NCBI GenBank assembly: GCA_028819495.1
Contig: JAPPLI010000152.1
Span: 1-60,163, forward strand
Direction of reading: 5' to 3'
Source of the DNA: Gammaproteobacteria bacterium
Lineage (GTDB): Bacteria > Pseudomonadota > Gammaproteobacteria > Eutrophobiales > Eutrophobiaceae
Length of the DNA stretch: 60,163 bases
In this document: positions 53,869 to 60,163 of the stretch, piece by piece
How positions within the stretch are numbered: position 1 is the stretch's first letter
Layout of the letters: each line of letters starts with the position of its first letter
Program-made: the position numbers and the translations under genes
Notes under the pieces: model-generated
Databases searched by the model: none
The model's input: the letters and a program-made list of their open reading frames with translations, nothing else
What the model was told of the DNA's origin: nothing

Positions 53869-54464
53869 CACAGGATATCATTCATGACACGACGGTAAGC
53901 TTTATCAGAGCTAATGAAAGAAACCTGCAACTGGCTTTCCAGGTCGAAAAAGCAATGCCCGTAGTCCGAGAGAAATTGATTAAAGATTTTTTCGAGTGCG
54001 TTAAAAAACACGTTGAAAAACAATTGACAGAAAAGGTAGAGACAATAGAAAGATGGGAGATTAAGGTCGAAGACACTAAAGGTCTATTTGTACGCAAGAA
54101 AGATTGGGGAAAACAACTAAAAGTTGGAAAATATAGCAACAGCAACGATTGGTGGGGAATTCGCCTCTTATCTAAAACGTCAGGTTGGAAGCAAGCGAAT
54201 ATTAGTGTAGCGAATATTGAGAGTATTTTGGACGGTCAAAAGAAACGGTTCAGAGAAAAATTCCATGAGTGTATAGGAATATGCAACGAGGGCGGGCCGC
54301 ATATGTGGCGATTCCTTGAATTTGAAGATTTTGAAAGTTTAGATTTTTTGAAAAAAATGATGAACGATAAAGATGAAGAACGGGAGAAAATTATCAAAGA
54401 CTTGGCTGATAAACTAGCCAAACTGGCGGTGGCAGTTGATAAAGTTCTCAGCAACTCTGGATAA
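53865..54464 (+). CDS. Unknown partner of the PD-(D/E)XK protein
   Basis: 199 residues, charged and helical at both ends, with a central beta-rich part (LFVRKKDWGKQLKVGKYSNSNDWWGIRLLSKTSGW). The ATG overlaps the nuclease stop (ATGA), and GAGGAG is eight bases before it, so the two are translated together. No motif recognised. It may be a sensor, target-binding or immunity partner of the nuclease. Confidence 0.7.
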   Translation: MTQDIIHDTTVSFIRANERNLQLAFQVEKAMPVVREKLIKDFFECVKKHVEKQLTEKVETIERWEIKVEDTKGLFVRKKDWGKQLKVGKYSNSNDWWGIRLLSKTSGWKQANISVANIESILDGQKKRFREKFHECIGICNEGGPHMWRFLEFEDFESLDFLKKMMNDKDEEREKIIKDLADKLAKLAVAVDKVLSNSG

Positions 54465-54610
54465 TTCTTGAGTTCTGTCGTTCTGTATTAGTCGAATACC
54501 TCAGCCCCGGCTGCTATGGCCGACGTTTTCCAGCAGAATATCAGGAACAGGTATTCAAAGAGTCAGGGTTTAATTTCCTATCACATAAGATATATGGTAT
54601 ATTTAGCCAT
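54465..54610. other. Intergenic region before tumE
   Basis: 146 bp, AT-rich near the end. GAATACCT (54494-54501) and AGGTATTC (54550-54557) are inverted. The tumE reading frame stays open upstream to about 54442 without a start codon, which I take as chance. Confidence 0.35.
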
Positions 54611-54904
54611 ATGGAGGCTGTATTACTTTATCGGGACAAGTATATTTATCGGGATGGAGCGATCCGTGAGATGGTCATCTGGCAACTGGCAGAACAGGAT
54701 TCAGATCATCCGCACAGATTAAAATACCGATTGTTCTACGGTTATCCCGGCAATTGCCTGGTGCGGTATGACAATGAACGCGGCAAAGGCGACCACCGCC
54801 ACTATGACGACCGGGAAGAAGCTTATGAATGGGTGTCGGTCACGCAACTGGTGGTTGATTTTAAAGCCGATATTGAAAAGTTACGAGGTGAACAAGATGA
54901 ATAA
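54611..54904 (+). CDS. TumE/DUF6516-type toxin
   Basis: 97 residues of the DUF6516 (TumE) type. The N-terminal part LLYRDKYIYRDGAIREMVIWQL and the end HRHYDDREEAYEWVSVTQLVVDF match this toxin family by style. A downstream winged-helix antitoxin overlaps by eight bases. Toxin-first gene order fits TumE-TumA pairs. The mechanism is not known to me. No strong Shine-Dalgarno precedes ATG 54611. Confidence 0.75.
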   Translation: MEAVLLYRDKYIYRDGAIREMVIWQLAEQDSDHPHRLKYRLFYGYPGNCLVRYDNERGKGDHRHYDDREEAYEWVSVTQLVVDFKADIEKLRGEQDE

Positions 54905-55259
54905 ACAGCATATTCATGTCGGCATAGAAGATACTGACCGCGGTTTTGGTCGGTTTGTGGAAACGTGGAAACGTGCTGAACAGGGGCATATCAATGAAAC
55001 GGAAGTTCATTTGAATTTCGAGGATCTGTCTATGTTGCTATCCATACTGACACCTCGCCGCTTGGAAGTGCTGAAAACCTTGCGGCAACAAAGTCTGTCA
55101 AGTGTGCGGGCCTTGTCCAAAAACCTGGGAAGAGACTACAAAAATGTTCACACTGATGTTCAAGCTCTGGAAAATGTTGGCTTGTTGGAAAGAACCGGGA
55201 AAGGCTCGCTACGAGTGCCCTGGGATATAATTGATGCCCATCTGAAATTGGTTGCTTAA
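54897..55259 (+). CDS. TumA-type winged-helix antitoxin
   Basis: 120 residues from ATG 54897; it overlaps the toxin stop and has GAGG eight bases upstream. A winged helix (RRLEVLKTLRQQSLSSVRALSKNLGRDYKNVHTDVQALENVGLLER) of the HVO_A0114 type makes up the C-terminal two thirds. It probably binds its own promoter and neutralises the DUF6516 toxin. Confidence 0.78.
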   Translation: MNKQHIHVGIEDTDRGFGRFVETWKRAEQGHINETEVHLNFEDLSMLLSILTPRRLEVLKTLRQQSLSSVRALSKNLGRDYKNVHTDVQALENVGLLERTGKGSLRVPWDIIDAHLKLVA

Positions 55260-55408
55260 TGAATAAGCGATCCATCCATACTGTGAGGCAGAATATGGCC
55301 TACCGGAACTTACTGCGATTGCGACCGATAAGAGTTGATCAGCCCGTCGCTGAAGTGATAGCGAAAGGACGCAAACGCAGGGGATTATATACGATAGTTC
55401 AGAAGTGA
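55259..55408 (+). CDS. Possible 49-residue basic peptide coupled to the antitoxin gene
   Basis: The ATG overlaps the antitoxin stop (TAATG). The frame encodes a basic peptide with NLLRLRPIRVDQPVAEVIAKGRKRRG. Its end contains the left 17-bp inverted repeat of the tnpB unit, so it may be a gene truncated by insertion, or chance. Not recognised. Confidence 0.3.
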   Translation: MNKRSIHTVRQNMAYRNLLRLRPIRVDQPVAEVIAKGRKRRGLYTIVQK

Positions 55409-55426
55409 TTAACTCTTTGAATTTGC

Positions 55427-55432
55427 TATAAT
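55427..55432 (+). promoter_or_regulatory. Extended -10 promoter directly before tnpB
   Basis: TGC-TATAAT (55424-55432) is an extended -10. Its expected start site, about seven bases downstream, coincides with the tnpB ATG at 55439, so the transcript may be leaderless. Confidence 0.5.
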
Positions 55433-55438
55433 TACAGT

Positions 55439-56662
55439 ATGATAACTTGCCGCACAATCCGCTACAGACTTCATCCTCATACGCAGGAAAAGGCTGTCAA
55501 ATTGCATGGGTTAGCCGAGGCTTGCCGCCAGTCCTGGAATCATTTTGTCGGCAAGTTGCGGGATGATTACCGGTTTTATGGTGAGTGCAATCCCCGGTTT
55601 TTCAACACGGGAAAGCTGTTCGTTATCTGGCGCAAGCATTATGCCACCTGGTTACAGGACTACAGCATGGCGATTGTCCGGTATTCTCTGAAACCGATAG
55701 AAACCGCATACAAGCAATTCTATGCGGGCAGAGGTGGCTTGCCGAAATTCAAGGGACAGTACGATCATGTTCCGTCCTTCCCGCTTGCCCAGGGCCTGTT
55801 CAAGCTGACAGGCAGTAGTCTGCATATTCAGCGTATCGGCCAGGTGGGTCTTGTCGGTAACAATCCCTATCCTGACAATCCCGTTTCAGGCACCATCAAG
55901 TATGAGTGCGGTCACTGGTACGCGTACATTGTCCATGAGGTGCAGTTATCAGACCAGCCGAGGCCTATTAAGGCGGTGGGCATAGACAGGAACGTAAGGC
56001 AGATCGCCTGCTCCGATGGTGAAGTCTATCTTCTGGAAGAAGACGAAAAGCTGGCGGCGCGGAAACGCCGCTATCAGCGCATGATGAGCCGAAGGCAGAA
56101 GGGCGACAGGAAGCAAGGCATCAAGCCGAGCAACCGCTATTTGAAAGCCAAAGAGTTACATGCGAAGACACAGCAGAAGATTGTGCAGCAACGGACTGAC
56201 TGGTGCCATAAGGTATCGAAGGAGATTGCCAGTAAATACAACTTGGTGTACATGGAGGACTTGAATACGCAGGGCATGACGGCATCGGCTAAAGGCACAC
56301 AGGACAAACCCGGCAAGAACGTGAAGCAGAAGGCAGGTTTGAACAAGTCCATCCTGAAGTCAGGCTGGGGAAAGTTGGAACAATGCCTGTCGTACAAATC
56401 AAACGTCATTAAGGTTCCCGCGCCATACACGAGTCAACGGTGCCATGAGTGCGGACACACTGAAAAAGACAACCGCAAGACTCAATCAGAGTTTATCTGT
56501 CTGTCCTGCGGGTATTCGGGTAATGCAGACCAAAACGCTGCATTGAATATTCTGGCCTTAGGGAATGGGGCTGCTGCGCGTGGAGGTGGCGCCGTTAGTC
56601 GGCCTGTGAAACGCGAAACGGATACGGCGGGCTGCATTAGCGTGCGGAACTATCGTATATAA
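55439..56662 (+). CDS. tnpB: TnpB, RNA-guided nuclease of the IS200/IS605 type
   Basis: 407 residues, full length. The RuvC-like nuclease residues are Asp183 (VGIDRNVRQIA), Glu273 (VYMEDLN) and Asp364 (GNADQNAALN). The zinc ribbon has Cys335-x2-Cys338 and Cys354-x2-Cys357. The N-terminal OrfB-type helix-turn-helix/wedge region (1-120) is present. TnpB proteins use a guide RNA made from the 3' end of the element to cut DNA near a short motif, favouring retention of the element. The omega-RNA should therefore cover the end of this gene and read into 56664 onward. All catalytic residues are intact, so it may be active. Confidence 0.93.
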   Translation: MITCRTIRYRLHPHTQEKAVKLHGLAEACRQSWNHFVGKLRDDYRFYGECNPRFFNTGKLFVIWRKHYATWLQDYSMAIVRYSLKPIETAYKQFYAGRGGLPKFKGQYDHVPSFPLAQGLFKLTGSSLHIQRIGQVGLVGNNPYPDNPVSGTIKYECGHWYAYIVHEVQLSDQPRPIKAVGIDRNVRQIACSDGEVYLLEEDEKLAARKRRYQRMMSRRQKGDRKQGIKPSNRYLKAKELHAKTQQKIVQQRTDWCHKVSKEIASKYNLVYMEDLNTQGMTASAKGTQDKPGKNVKQKAGLNKSILKSGWGKLEQCLSYKSNVIKVPAPYTSQRCHECGHTEKDNRKTQSEFICLSCGYSGNADQNAALNILALGNGAAARGGGAVSRPVKRETDTAGCISVRNYRI

Positions 56663-56681
56663 TTCCCTTTAAGTTACTGCC

Positions 56682-57923
56682 ATGTTAAAACGTAAATCTG
56701 TTTTCTGGTTATCCATGCTGATCGCCCAGGTCTGCGCATTCGTCATTTTCAAGGACCTGGCGGATATCAGTCAATGGTTGGTGCAGTCATCCCGGGAATT
56801 CACCATGACGGTCTGGTACAACCGGCATATTATTGGCGGCATAGCCATCCTGGCTTTGCTGGTTTCATTACTGACCTGGTGGACGGAGCGAAAGCTTTGT
56901 CCGACACTGTTATTGGGCTTTCTCGTATTCGTCTTTGTCTTTAACTTTTATTCCGGGATGCTCAACCCGAAATGGATGTTTCGTTCCCAGCAACATGAAG
57001 CACAATTCGTATCAGTGGATGAAGCACCCAAATACATGGAGCAAAGCCTGCACCTGGCCCACTTCGGGCCGGCATCCTATGCGTCCGTAGACGATATCGA
57101 TGTGGTTGTCCTGGAAACCGATAATGGGGCATACGCCTACTCGGACTACTATCTTCTTCAGCCCCACGTTGCAAAGGGTGACACCATTGGTGGCGAAGAA
57201 GTCATCATGACCTATTGCGGGCTGACAAACCTGGGTATTGCGTACAGTCCGGTAATCGATGAACAGCCGCTGGACCTTACTGTCATGACCCAACTTAAGA
57301 ACAACCTGGTGTTATTCGACAAGAACAGCGGGCAGGCGATCCAGCAACTCTGGGGCACGATGGAACGTGATCCGGCACAAGTAAGAATGAAAGAATGGCC
57401 GACCATCCGTATGCCGTTCGGCTCATTCAGGCAGCTTTATCCTGACGGCAAGGTTTTTATCAATGAAATTGCGGGGTTCAGTGAGAACCCGGTGCTGGCG
57501 GCCTGGGACAGGCTGGTCAGGCACGGGATGATGTTGTGGGGTGTGGGGCTGAACTGGCTGGATAATGAAAAGCCGGCATTCCCTACGATTGATTTCAAGG
57601 ACCGGCGTCTGCCTATGAAAGAGTTAATTTACTCTATCAGCATCGGTGATGATCATGTGGTCTATTCAAAGGACTTCATCATTGAACAGGGTAATAACAT
57701 CAATGTGGAAATTGGCGGGCAGCCTGTTGTTATCGATTATGATCCCGAGTTTGATACGGTTTCTGCATTTTTTAATACAACGGATGGGGCTGTTACGGAT
57801 ATAGATGTATTCGGTAATACCGGAACCGGGGTGAAGCTTGAACGTGTCAACACACTGAAGAGCCGGTTATTCTGGTTTATCTTCGCTGAATTCTACCCTG
57901 ATACTGATGTCAATCGGGTATAG
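56682..57923 (+). CDS. DUF3179-domain membrane protein
   Basis: 413 residues. Three N-terminal transmembrane helices (VFWLSMLIAQVCAFVIF, IIGGIAILALLVSLLTWW, LLLGFLVFVFVFNFY) are followed by a DUF3179 domain with VIMTYCGLTNLGIAYSP and LVLFDKNSGQAIQQLWG, the Cys-containing family motif. Function of the family is not established. Its 3' end overlaps the convergent isochorismatase gene by 14 bases. Confidence 0.82.
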   Translation: MLKRKSVFWLSMLIAQVCAFVIFKDLADISQWLVQSSREFTMTVWYNRHIIGGIAILALLVSLLTWWTERKLCPTLLLGFLVFVFVFNFYSGMLNPKWMFRSQQHEAQFVSVDEAPKYMEQSLHLAHFGPASYASVDDIDVVVLETDNGAYAYSDYYLLQPHVAKGDTIGGEEVIMTYCGLTNLGIAYSPVIDEQPLDLTVMTQLKNNLVLFDKNSGQAIQQLWGTMERDPAQVRMKEWPTIRMPFGSFRQLYPDGKVFINEIAGFSENPVLAAWDRLVRHGMMLWGVGLNWLDNEKPAFPTIDFKDRRLPMKELIYSISIGDDHVVYSKDFIIEQGNNINVEIGGQPVVIDYDPEFDTVSAFFNTTDGAVTDIDVFGNTGTGVKLERVNTLKSRLFWFIFAEFYPDTDVNRV

Positions 57924-58569
57924 ATGATGTCCGGTACTGCTTGGTAGCAAGCGGCCCTGCCATTAATTCCTCTGTCGAAGCCACTTTCCCGAGGTGGTAG
58001 GCGAAATTGGTCAAGAACACTCTCTGCAAGGTAGCGGAATCCATCTCTCCCCAACCATAGTCGGGGATACCCGAAGTAGCCGTAACATCACTCAACATAT
58101 AGACGAAATAATCCCGCGAGACCGCGTCCCTCGCGGTGGATTCAACACAGGCCCCGGTAGATACGCCGGCCATCAGGATATTGAGCACCTTTAACTCCTT
58201 GAGTGTCGCATCCAGCCTGGTATACATAAAACCGGATTGCCTGATCTTCTCAATGAGGATATCACCCGGCCGTGGAGCAATCTCCGGCCAGATAGTGACG
58301 CCTTCAGTCCCGGCGCGCACGGCCTTCCCGTCCCGAATTACAGGAAAACGGTCTGCCAGGGTGCCCTTGTCGTTAGCCCCCGGATAATGGACATGGTTCA
58401 GATAAACGATCGGCAGTTTCACCTCGCGGCAATGCTGGATGAATCTGATCAGGGCAGGCAACATATCCCGTCCTTCCACGGTTTCGAAAGGGGCGCCGAC
58501 CTGCAGAAAATCCAGGCTCATGTCTACGACGATTAACGCTGTATTGTCAGGTGATAATTCCGGGGTCAT
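57910..58569 (-). CDS. Isochorismatase-family cysteine hydrolase
   Basis: 219 residues. The catalytic triad is Asp16 (LIVVDMSLDFL), Lys108 (IEKIRQSGF) and Cys141 (AGVSTGACVESTARDA), as in nicotinamidases, carbamoyl hydrolases and isochorismatases. It hydrolyses an amide or vinyl ether; the context of Rieske oxygenases suggests amide breakdown in N-aromatic catabolism (inference). Likely co-transcribed with the Rieske oxygenase gene 21 bp upstream on the same strand. Confidence 0.88.
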   Translation of the reverse strand: MTPELSPDNTALIVVDMSLDFLQVGAPFETVEGRDMLPALIRFIQHCREVKLPIVYLNHVHYPGANDKGTLADRFPVIRDGKAVRAGTEGVTIWPEIAPRPGDILIEKIRQSGFMYTRLDATLKELKVLNILMAGVSTGACVESTARDAVSRDYFVYMLSDVTATSGIPDYGWGEMDSATLQRVFLTNFAYHLGKVASTEELMAGPLATKQYRTSSIPD

Positions 58570-58590
58570 CGTATTCTTTGCCTCGTTTAA

Positions 58591-59892
58591 TTAGGTGCAC
58601 ATACAGGCCAGCCAGGCCCGATACTGGTTGCGGATGTACTGCTCGCTCAACGCGGACTGCGGCGAAACGACTTCCATGTCCGGGTCAAACAGGCTGTGTT
58701 GGCTGATCCATTCTCTCCCCGATGAGTGCAGTCCCTCCTGTACGCGCCGGTAGGCTTCCAGGTCGTCGGATTTGATCAGCGAGGAGGGAGAGTGGATGGT
58801 ATTGGCATAGATTATATTTTTCCGGTTGATTTCTTCCGGCGCGCCCTTCCAGCGGAATACGCTGATCTCGATGGCTGTCCTGTCTACTGCCAGCGGTCTG
58901 ATCACGCGCATCTGCAGGAAGCGCGGGTGCGCTGAGGCGCCCGGATAGAAGTTGACGTTGTGCAGGTTCATATCCAGTATTTCAGCGGACTTCTCCTCAC
59001 CGTAGCTTGCCCGGTGCCGGTCCAGGTAGTCCCGGTAGGCCGGGTCGGCCGCGGTGTCCGGGTTACGGAAGCCGCGCATATCACTGTGACCGTGTTCATA
59101 ACAGGTGACTTCCAGTTCCTCCATTTCCCGGTAGCCCTGGGCATTTGCCTGCATCAGTTGGAGGGCGAGGGGAGGCGTCTTTCCTGATGTTTTTTCGATA
59201 CTGTCAATTTGTGCCCGGCTGGCCGCGATGGAAGACTGGTGTACATGCAGCGGGTGCATGCCGTCATGGAGGTTTTCCAGGTAGATCTTCCAGTTGTTGC
59301 GGTACACGGCCCGAAACGAACCCCTTACTGCTTCTATCTGTCCTTCCGGAGAGCGGTCAATCATATTGTCCAGGGCGCGCCGGGCGCCGCCCAGGTAGTC
59401 AGACAAGGCCGGCGCGTGGTGAGACAGGTTGGCAAAAATGAACCCGCGGTAACTTTCCGACCTTATCTCCGGCAGCCTGTAATGCGCCTGGTTATTTTCT
59501 ACATCCGTATTCAGGTAATTGTCCCGGCAGGGTATGGAAAGCAACTCGCCGTCGGTCCCGTAGCGCCAGCCGTGATAAATGCAGCTCAATACGCTTGCGC
59601 TACCCTGAGTATTTTCCAGTACCCTGGCGCCTCTATGGGCACAACGATTGTGCAGTGCCTTGATTGTATGGTCATCATGGCGAATAACTATGACGGGATT
59701 GCCGGCGATATCCGTAGTCAGGTAATCGCCAGTGTCGGGCAACTGGCTTTCGTGGCACAGGTAGTTCCAGGACCGGGCAAAGATACGCTGAATTTCCAGG
59801 TTGAAAATTTCCGGATCGATATACACATCCCTGTGTACGCAATCCGGCCGAACCAGGGAGCGGATATGCTCTGTATCATAGTTATTCTTCAT
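58591..59892 (-). CDS. Rieske non-haem iron oxygenase, alpha subunit (second)
   Basis: 433 residues. Rieske ligands Cys84-x-His86 and Cys104-x2-His107. The catalytic iron site lies in YLENLHDGMHPLHVHQ with the H-x4-H spacing. The sequence differs strongly from the oxygenase at 49042, so they are not recent duplicates. It is first in a two-gene unit with the isochorismatase-like hydrolase and divergent from an MFS gene. The substrate is likely an aromatic or heterocyclic acid or amide. Confidence 0.9.
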   Translation of the reverse strand: MKNNYDTEHIRSLVRPDCVHRDVYIDPEIFNLEIQRIFARSWNYLCHESQLPDTGDYLTTDIAGNPVIVIRHDDHTIKALHNRCAHRGARVLENTQGSASVLSCIYHGWRYGTDGELLSIPCRDNYLNTDVENNQAHYRLPEIRSESYRGFIFANLSHHAPALSDYLGGARRALDNMIDRSPEGQIEAVRGSFRAVYRNNWKIYLENLHDGMHPLHVHQSSIAASRAQIDSIEKTSGKTPPLALQLMQANAQGYREMEELEVTCYEHGHSDMRGFRNPDTAADPAYRDYLDRHRASYGEEKSAEILDMNLHNVNFYPGASAHPRFLQMRVIRPLAVDRTAIEISVFRWKGAPEEINRKNIIYANTIHSPSSLIKSDDLEAYRRVQEGLHSSGREWISQHSLFDPDMEVVSPQSALSEQYIRNQYRAWLACMCT

Positions 59893-59907
59893 ATTGTTCC
59901 CGAATAA

Positions 59908-59925
59908 CCTGCTAGAGTAAGCAGG
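59908..59925. promoter_or_regulatory. Palindrome in the divergent oxygenase/MFS promoter region
   Basis: CCTGCT (59908-59913) and AGCAGG (59920-59925) with a six-base loop lie in the 57-bp gap between two divergent starts. It could bind a regulator controlling both genes. Confidence 0.4.
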
Positions 59926-59949
59926 CTACATTTATCCAGTATAAGACCA

Positions 59950-60163
59950 ATGAGAAATATCGCCACGCATAATCACGGGTGGTCCGATGAAAATCGTATC
60001 ACTTATCGCGGCTGGTGGATCGTAGCGATTGCCGCGGTCGCCATGTCCACCGGACCCGGCCAGTTTGCATTCGGCGCCCTTGGCCTGTTCATCAAGCCGC
60101 TGGGTGCTGAGTTCGGCTGGGATCGCGCTCAAATCAGTCTTGCAGCGACTTACTCCACCATTT
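59950..60163 (+). CDS. MFS transporter, N-terminal part (cut by window end)
   Basis: About 71 residues are visible from ATG 59950. A polar N-terminus (MRNIATHNHGWSDENRITYRG) precedes a first transmembrane helix (WWIVAIAAVAMSTGPGQFAFG) and GLFIKPLGAEFGWDRAQISLA, the loop typical of MFS carriers of the monocarboxylate/oxalate type. It is divergent from the Rieske oxygenase and probably imports its substrate. The rest is outside the window. Confidence 0.8.
   Translation, partial: MRNIATHNHGWSDENRITYRGWWIVAIAAVAMSTGPGQFAFGALGLFIKPLGAEFGWDRAQISLAATYSTI

Larger units (their letters stand above)
55384..56663 (+). mobile_element. tnpB unit flanked by 17-bp inverted repeats
   Basis: ATTATATACGATAGTTC (55384-55400) and its perfect complement GAACTATCGTATATAAT (56647-56663) bracket a lone tnpB gene. 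Both are followed or preceded by GGG/CCC, extending symmetry outward. IS200/IS605 elements normally lack long terminal inverted repeats, and no tnpA or other transposase is present. No target duplication was found. The right repeat overlaps the tnpB stop codon. Confidence 0.7.

Noticed and set aside
54442..54610. Upstream extension of the tumE frame
   Set aside because: The frame is open but has no ATG, GTG or TTG before 54611, and the family start fits 54611.

Overview
The window looks like a chromosomal segment of an aerobic or facultatively denitrifying Gammaproteobacterium. The best clue is uvrC-pgsA followed by tRNA-Gly, tRNA-Cys and tRNA-Leu (3083-6233), an order also known from E. coli. 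TonB-dependent uptake, GlcDEF, a LiuR-like MerR regulator and a quinol-type NO reductase fit the same picture. No species is assigned. Base composition is moderate except for one strongly GC-rich insertion sequence.

Layout. 1-3059: aromatic-acid catabolism cluster (UbiD-type decarboxylase, LigA/LigB-type ring-cleavage dioxygenase, acetamidase/formamidase), interrupted by an unusual array of hairpins. 3083-6233: uvrC, a perfect 128-bp tandem duplication, pgsA and three tRNAs. 6251-19707: an uptake and catabolic block with an arylformamidase-like hydrolase, an aromatic-acid MFS carrier, a TonB receptor, glutathionyl-hydroquinone reductase, a CDGSH protein, a flavin monooxygenase/acyl-CoA-dehydrogenase-fold enzyme, a Rieske ferredoxin, two amidohydrolases and KatG. 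19820-24482: glycolate oxidase glcDEF with a two-domain glutaredoxin. 24682-31415: an MFS-acyl-CoA synthetase pair, a MerR regulator and the fused isobutyryl-CoA mutase IcmF, with a palindromic operator between regulator and mutase. 31556-35154: two tandem sulfatases, a small winged-helix regulator and its membrane partner.

35382-44428 is an accessory island. It holds an orphan VapB-like antitoxin, an MNT/HEPN pair, sirtuin CobB, VapBC, a complete 2,073-bp insertion sequence whose transposase is fused to a DruA-like (DUF4338) domain, a three-gene GIY-YIG / HNH / YaaA-like cassette, and HigBA. 44470-52818 returns to metabolism: qNOR, two tandem QueG-like iron-sulfur proteins, a Rieske oxygenase, RidA and an acyl-CoA ligase. 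53023-56662 is a second accessory patch: a PD-(D/E)XK nuclease with a coupled partner, a TumE/TumA toxin-antitoxin pair and a TnpB gene flanked by 17-bp inverted repeats. 56682-60163 ends with a DUF3179 membrane protein, an isochorismatase-fold hydrolase, a second Rieske oxygenase and the start of an MFS carrier.

The strongest candidates for undescribed biology are the GIY-YIG/HNH/YaaA-like cassette, the DruA-transposase fusion IS with 10-bp target duplications, and the PD-(D/E)XK two-gene unit. All family assignments were made by reading motifs by eye; no database search was run.
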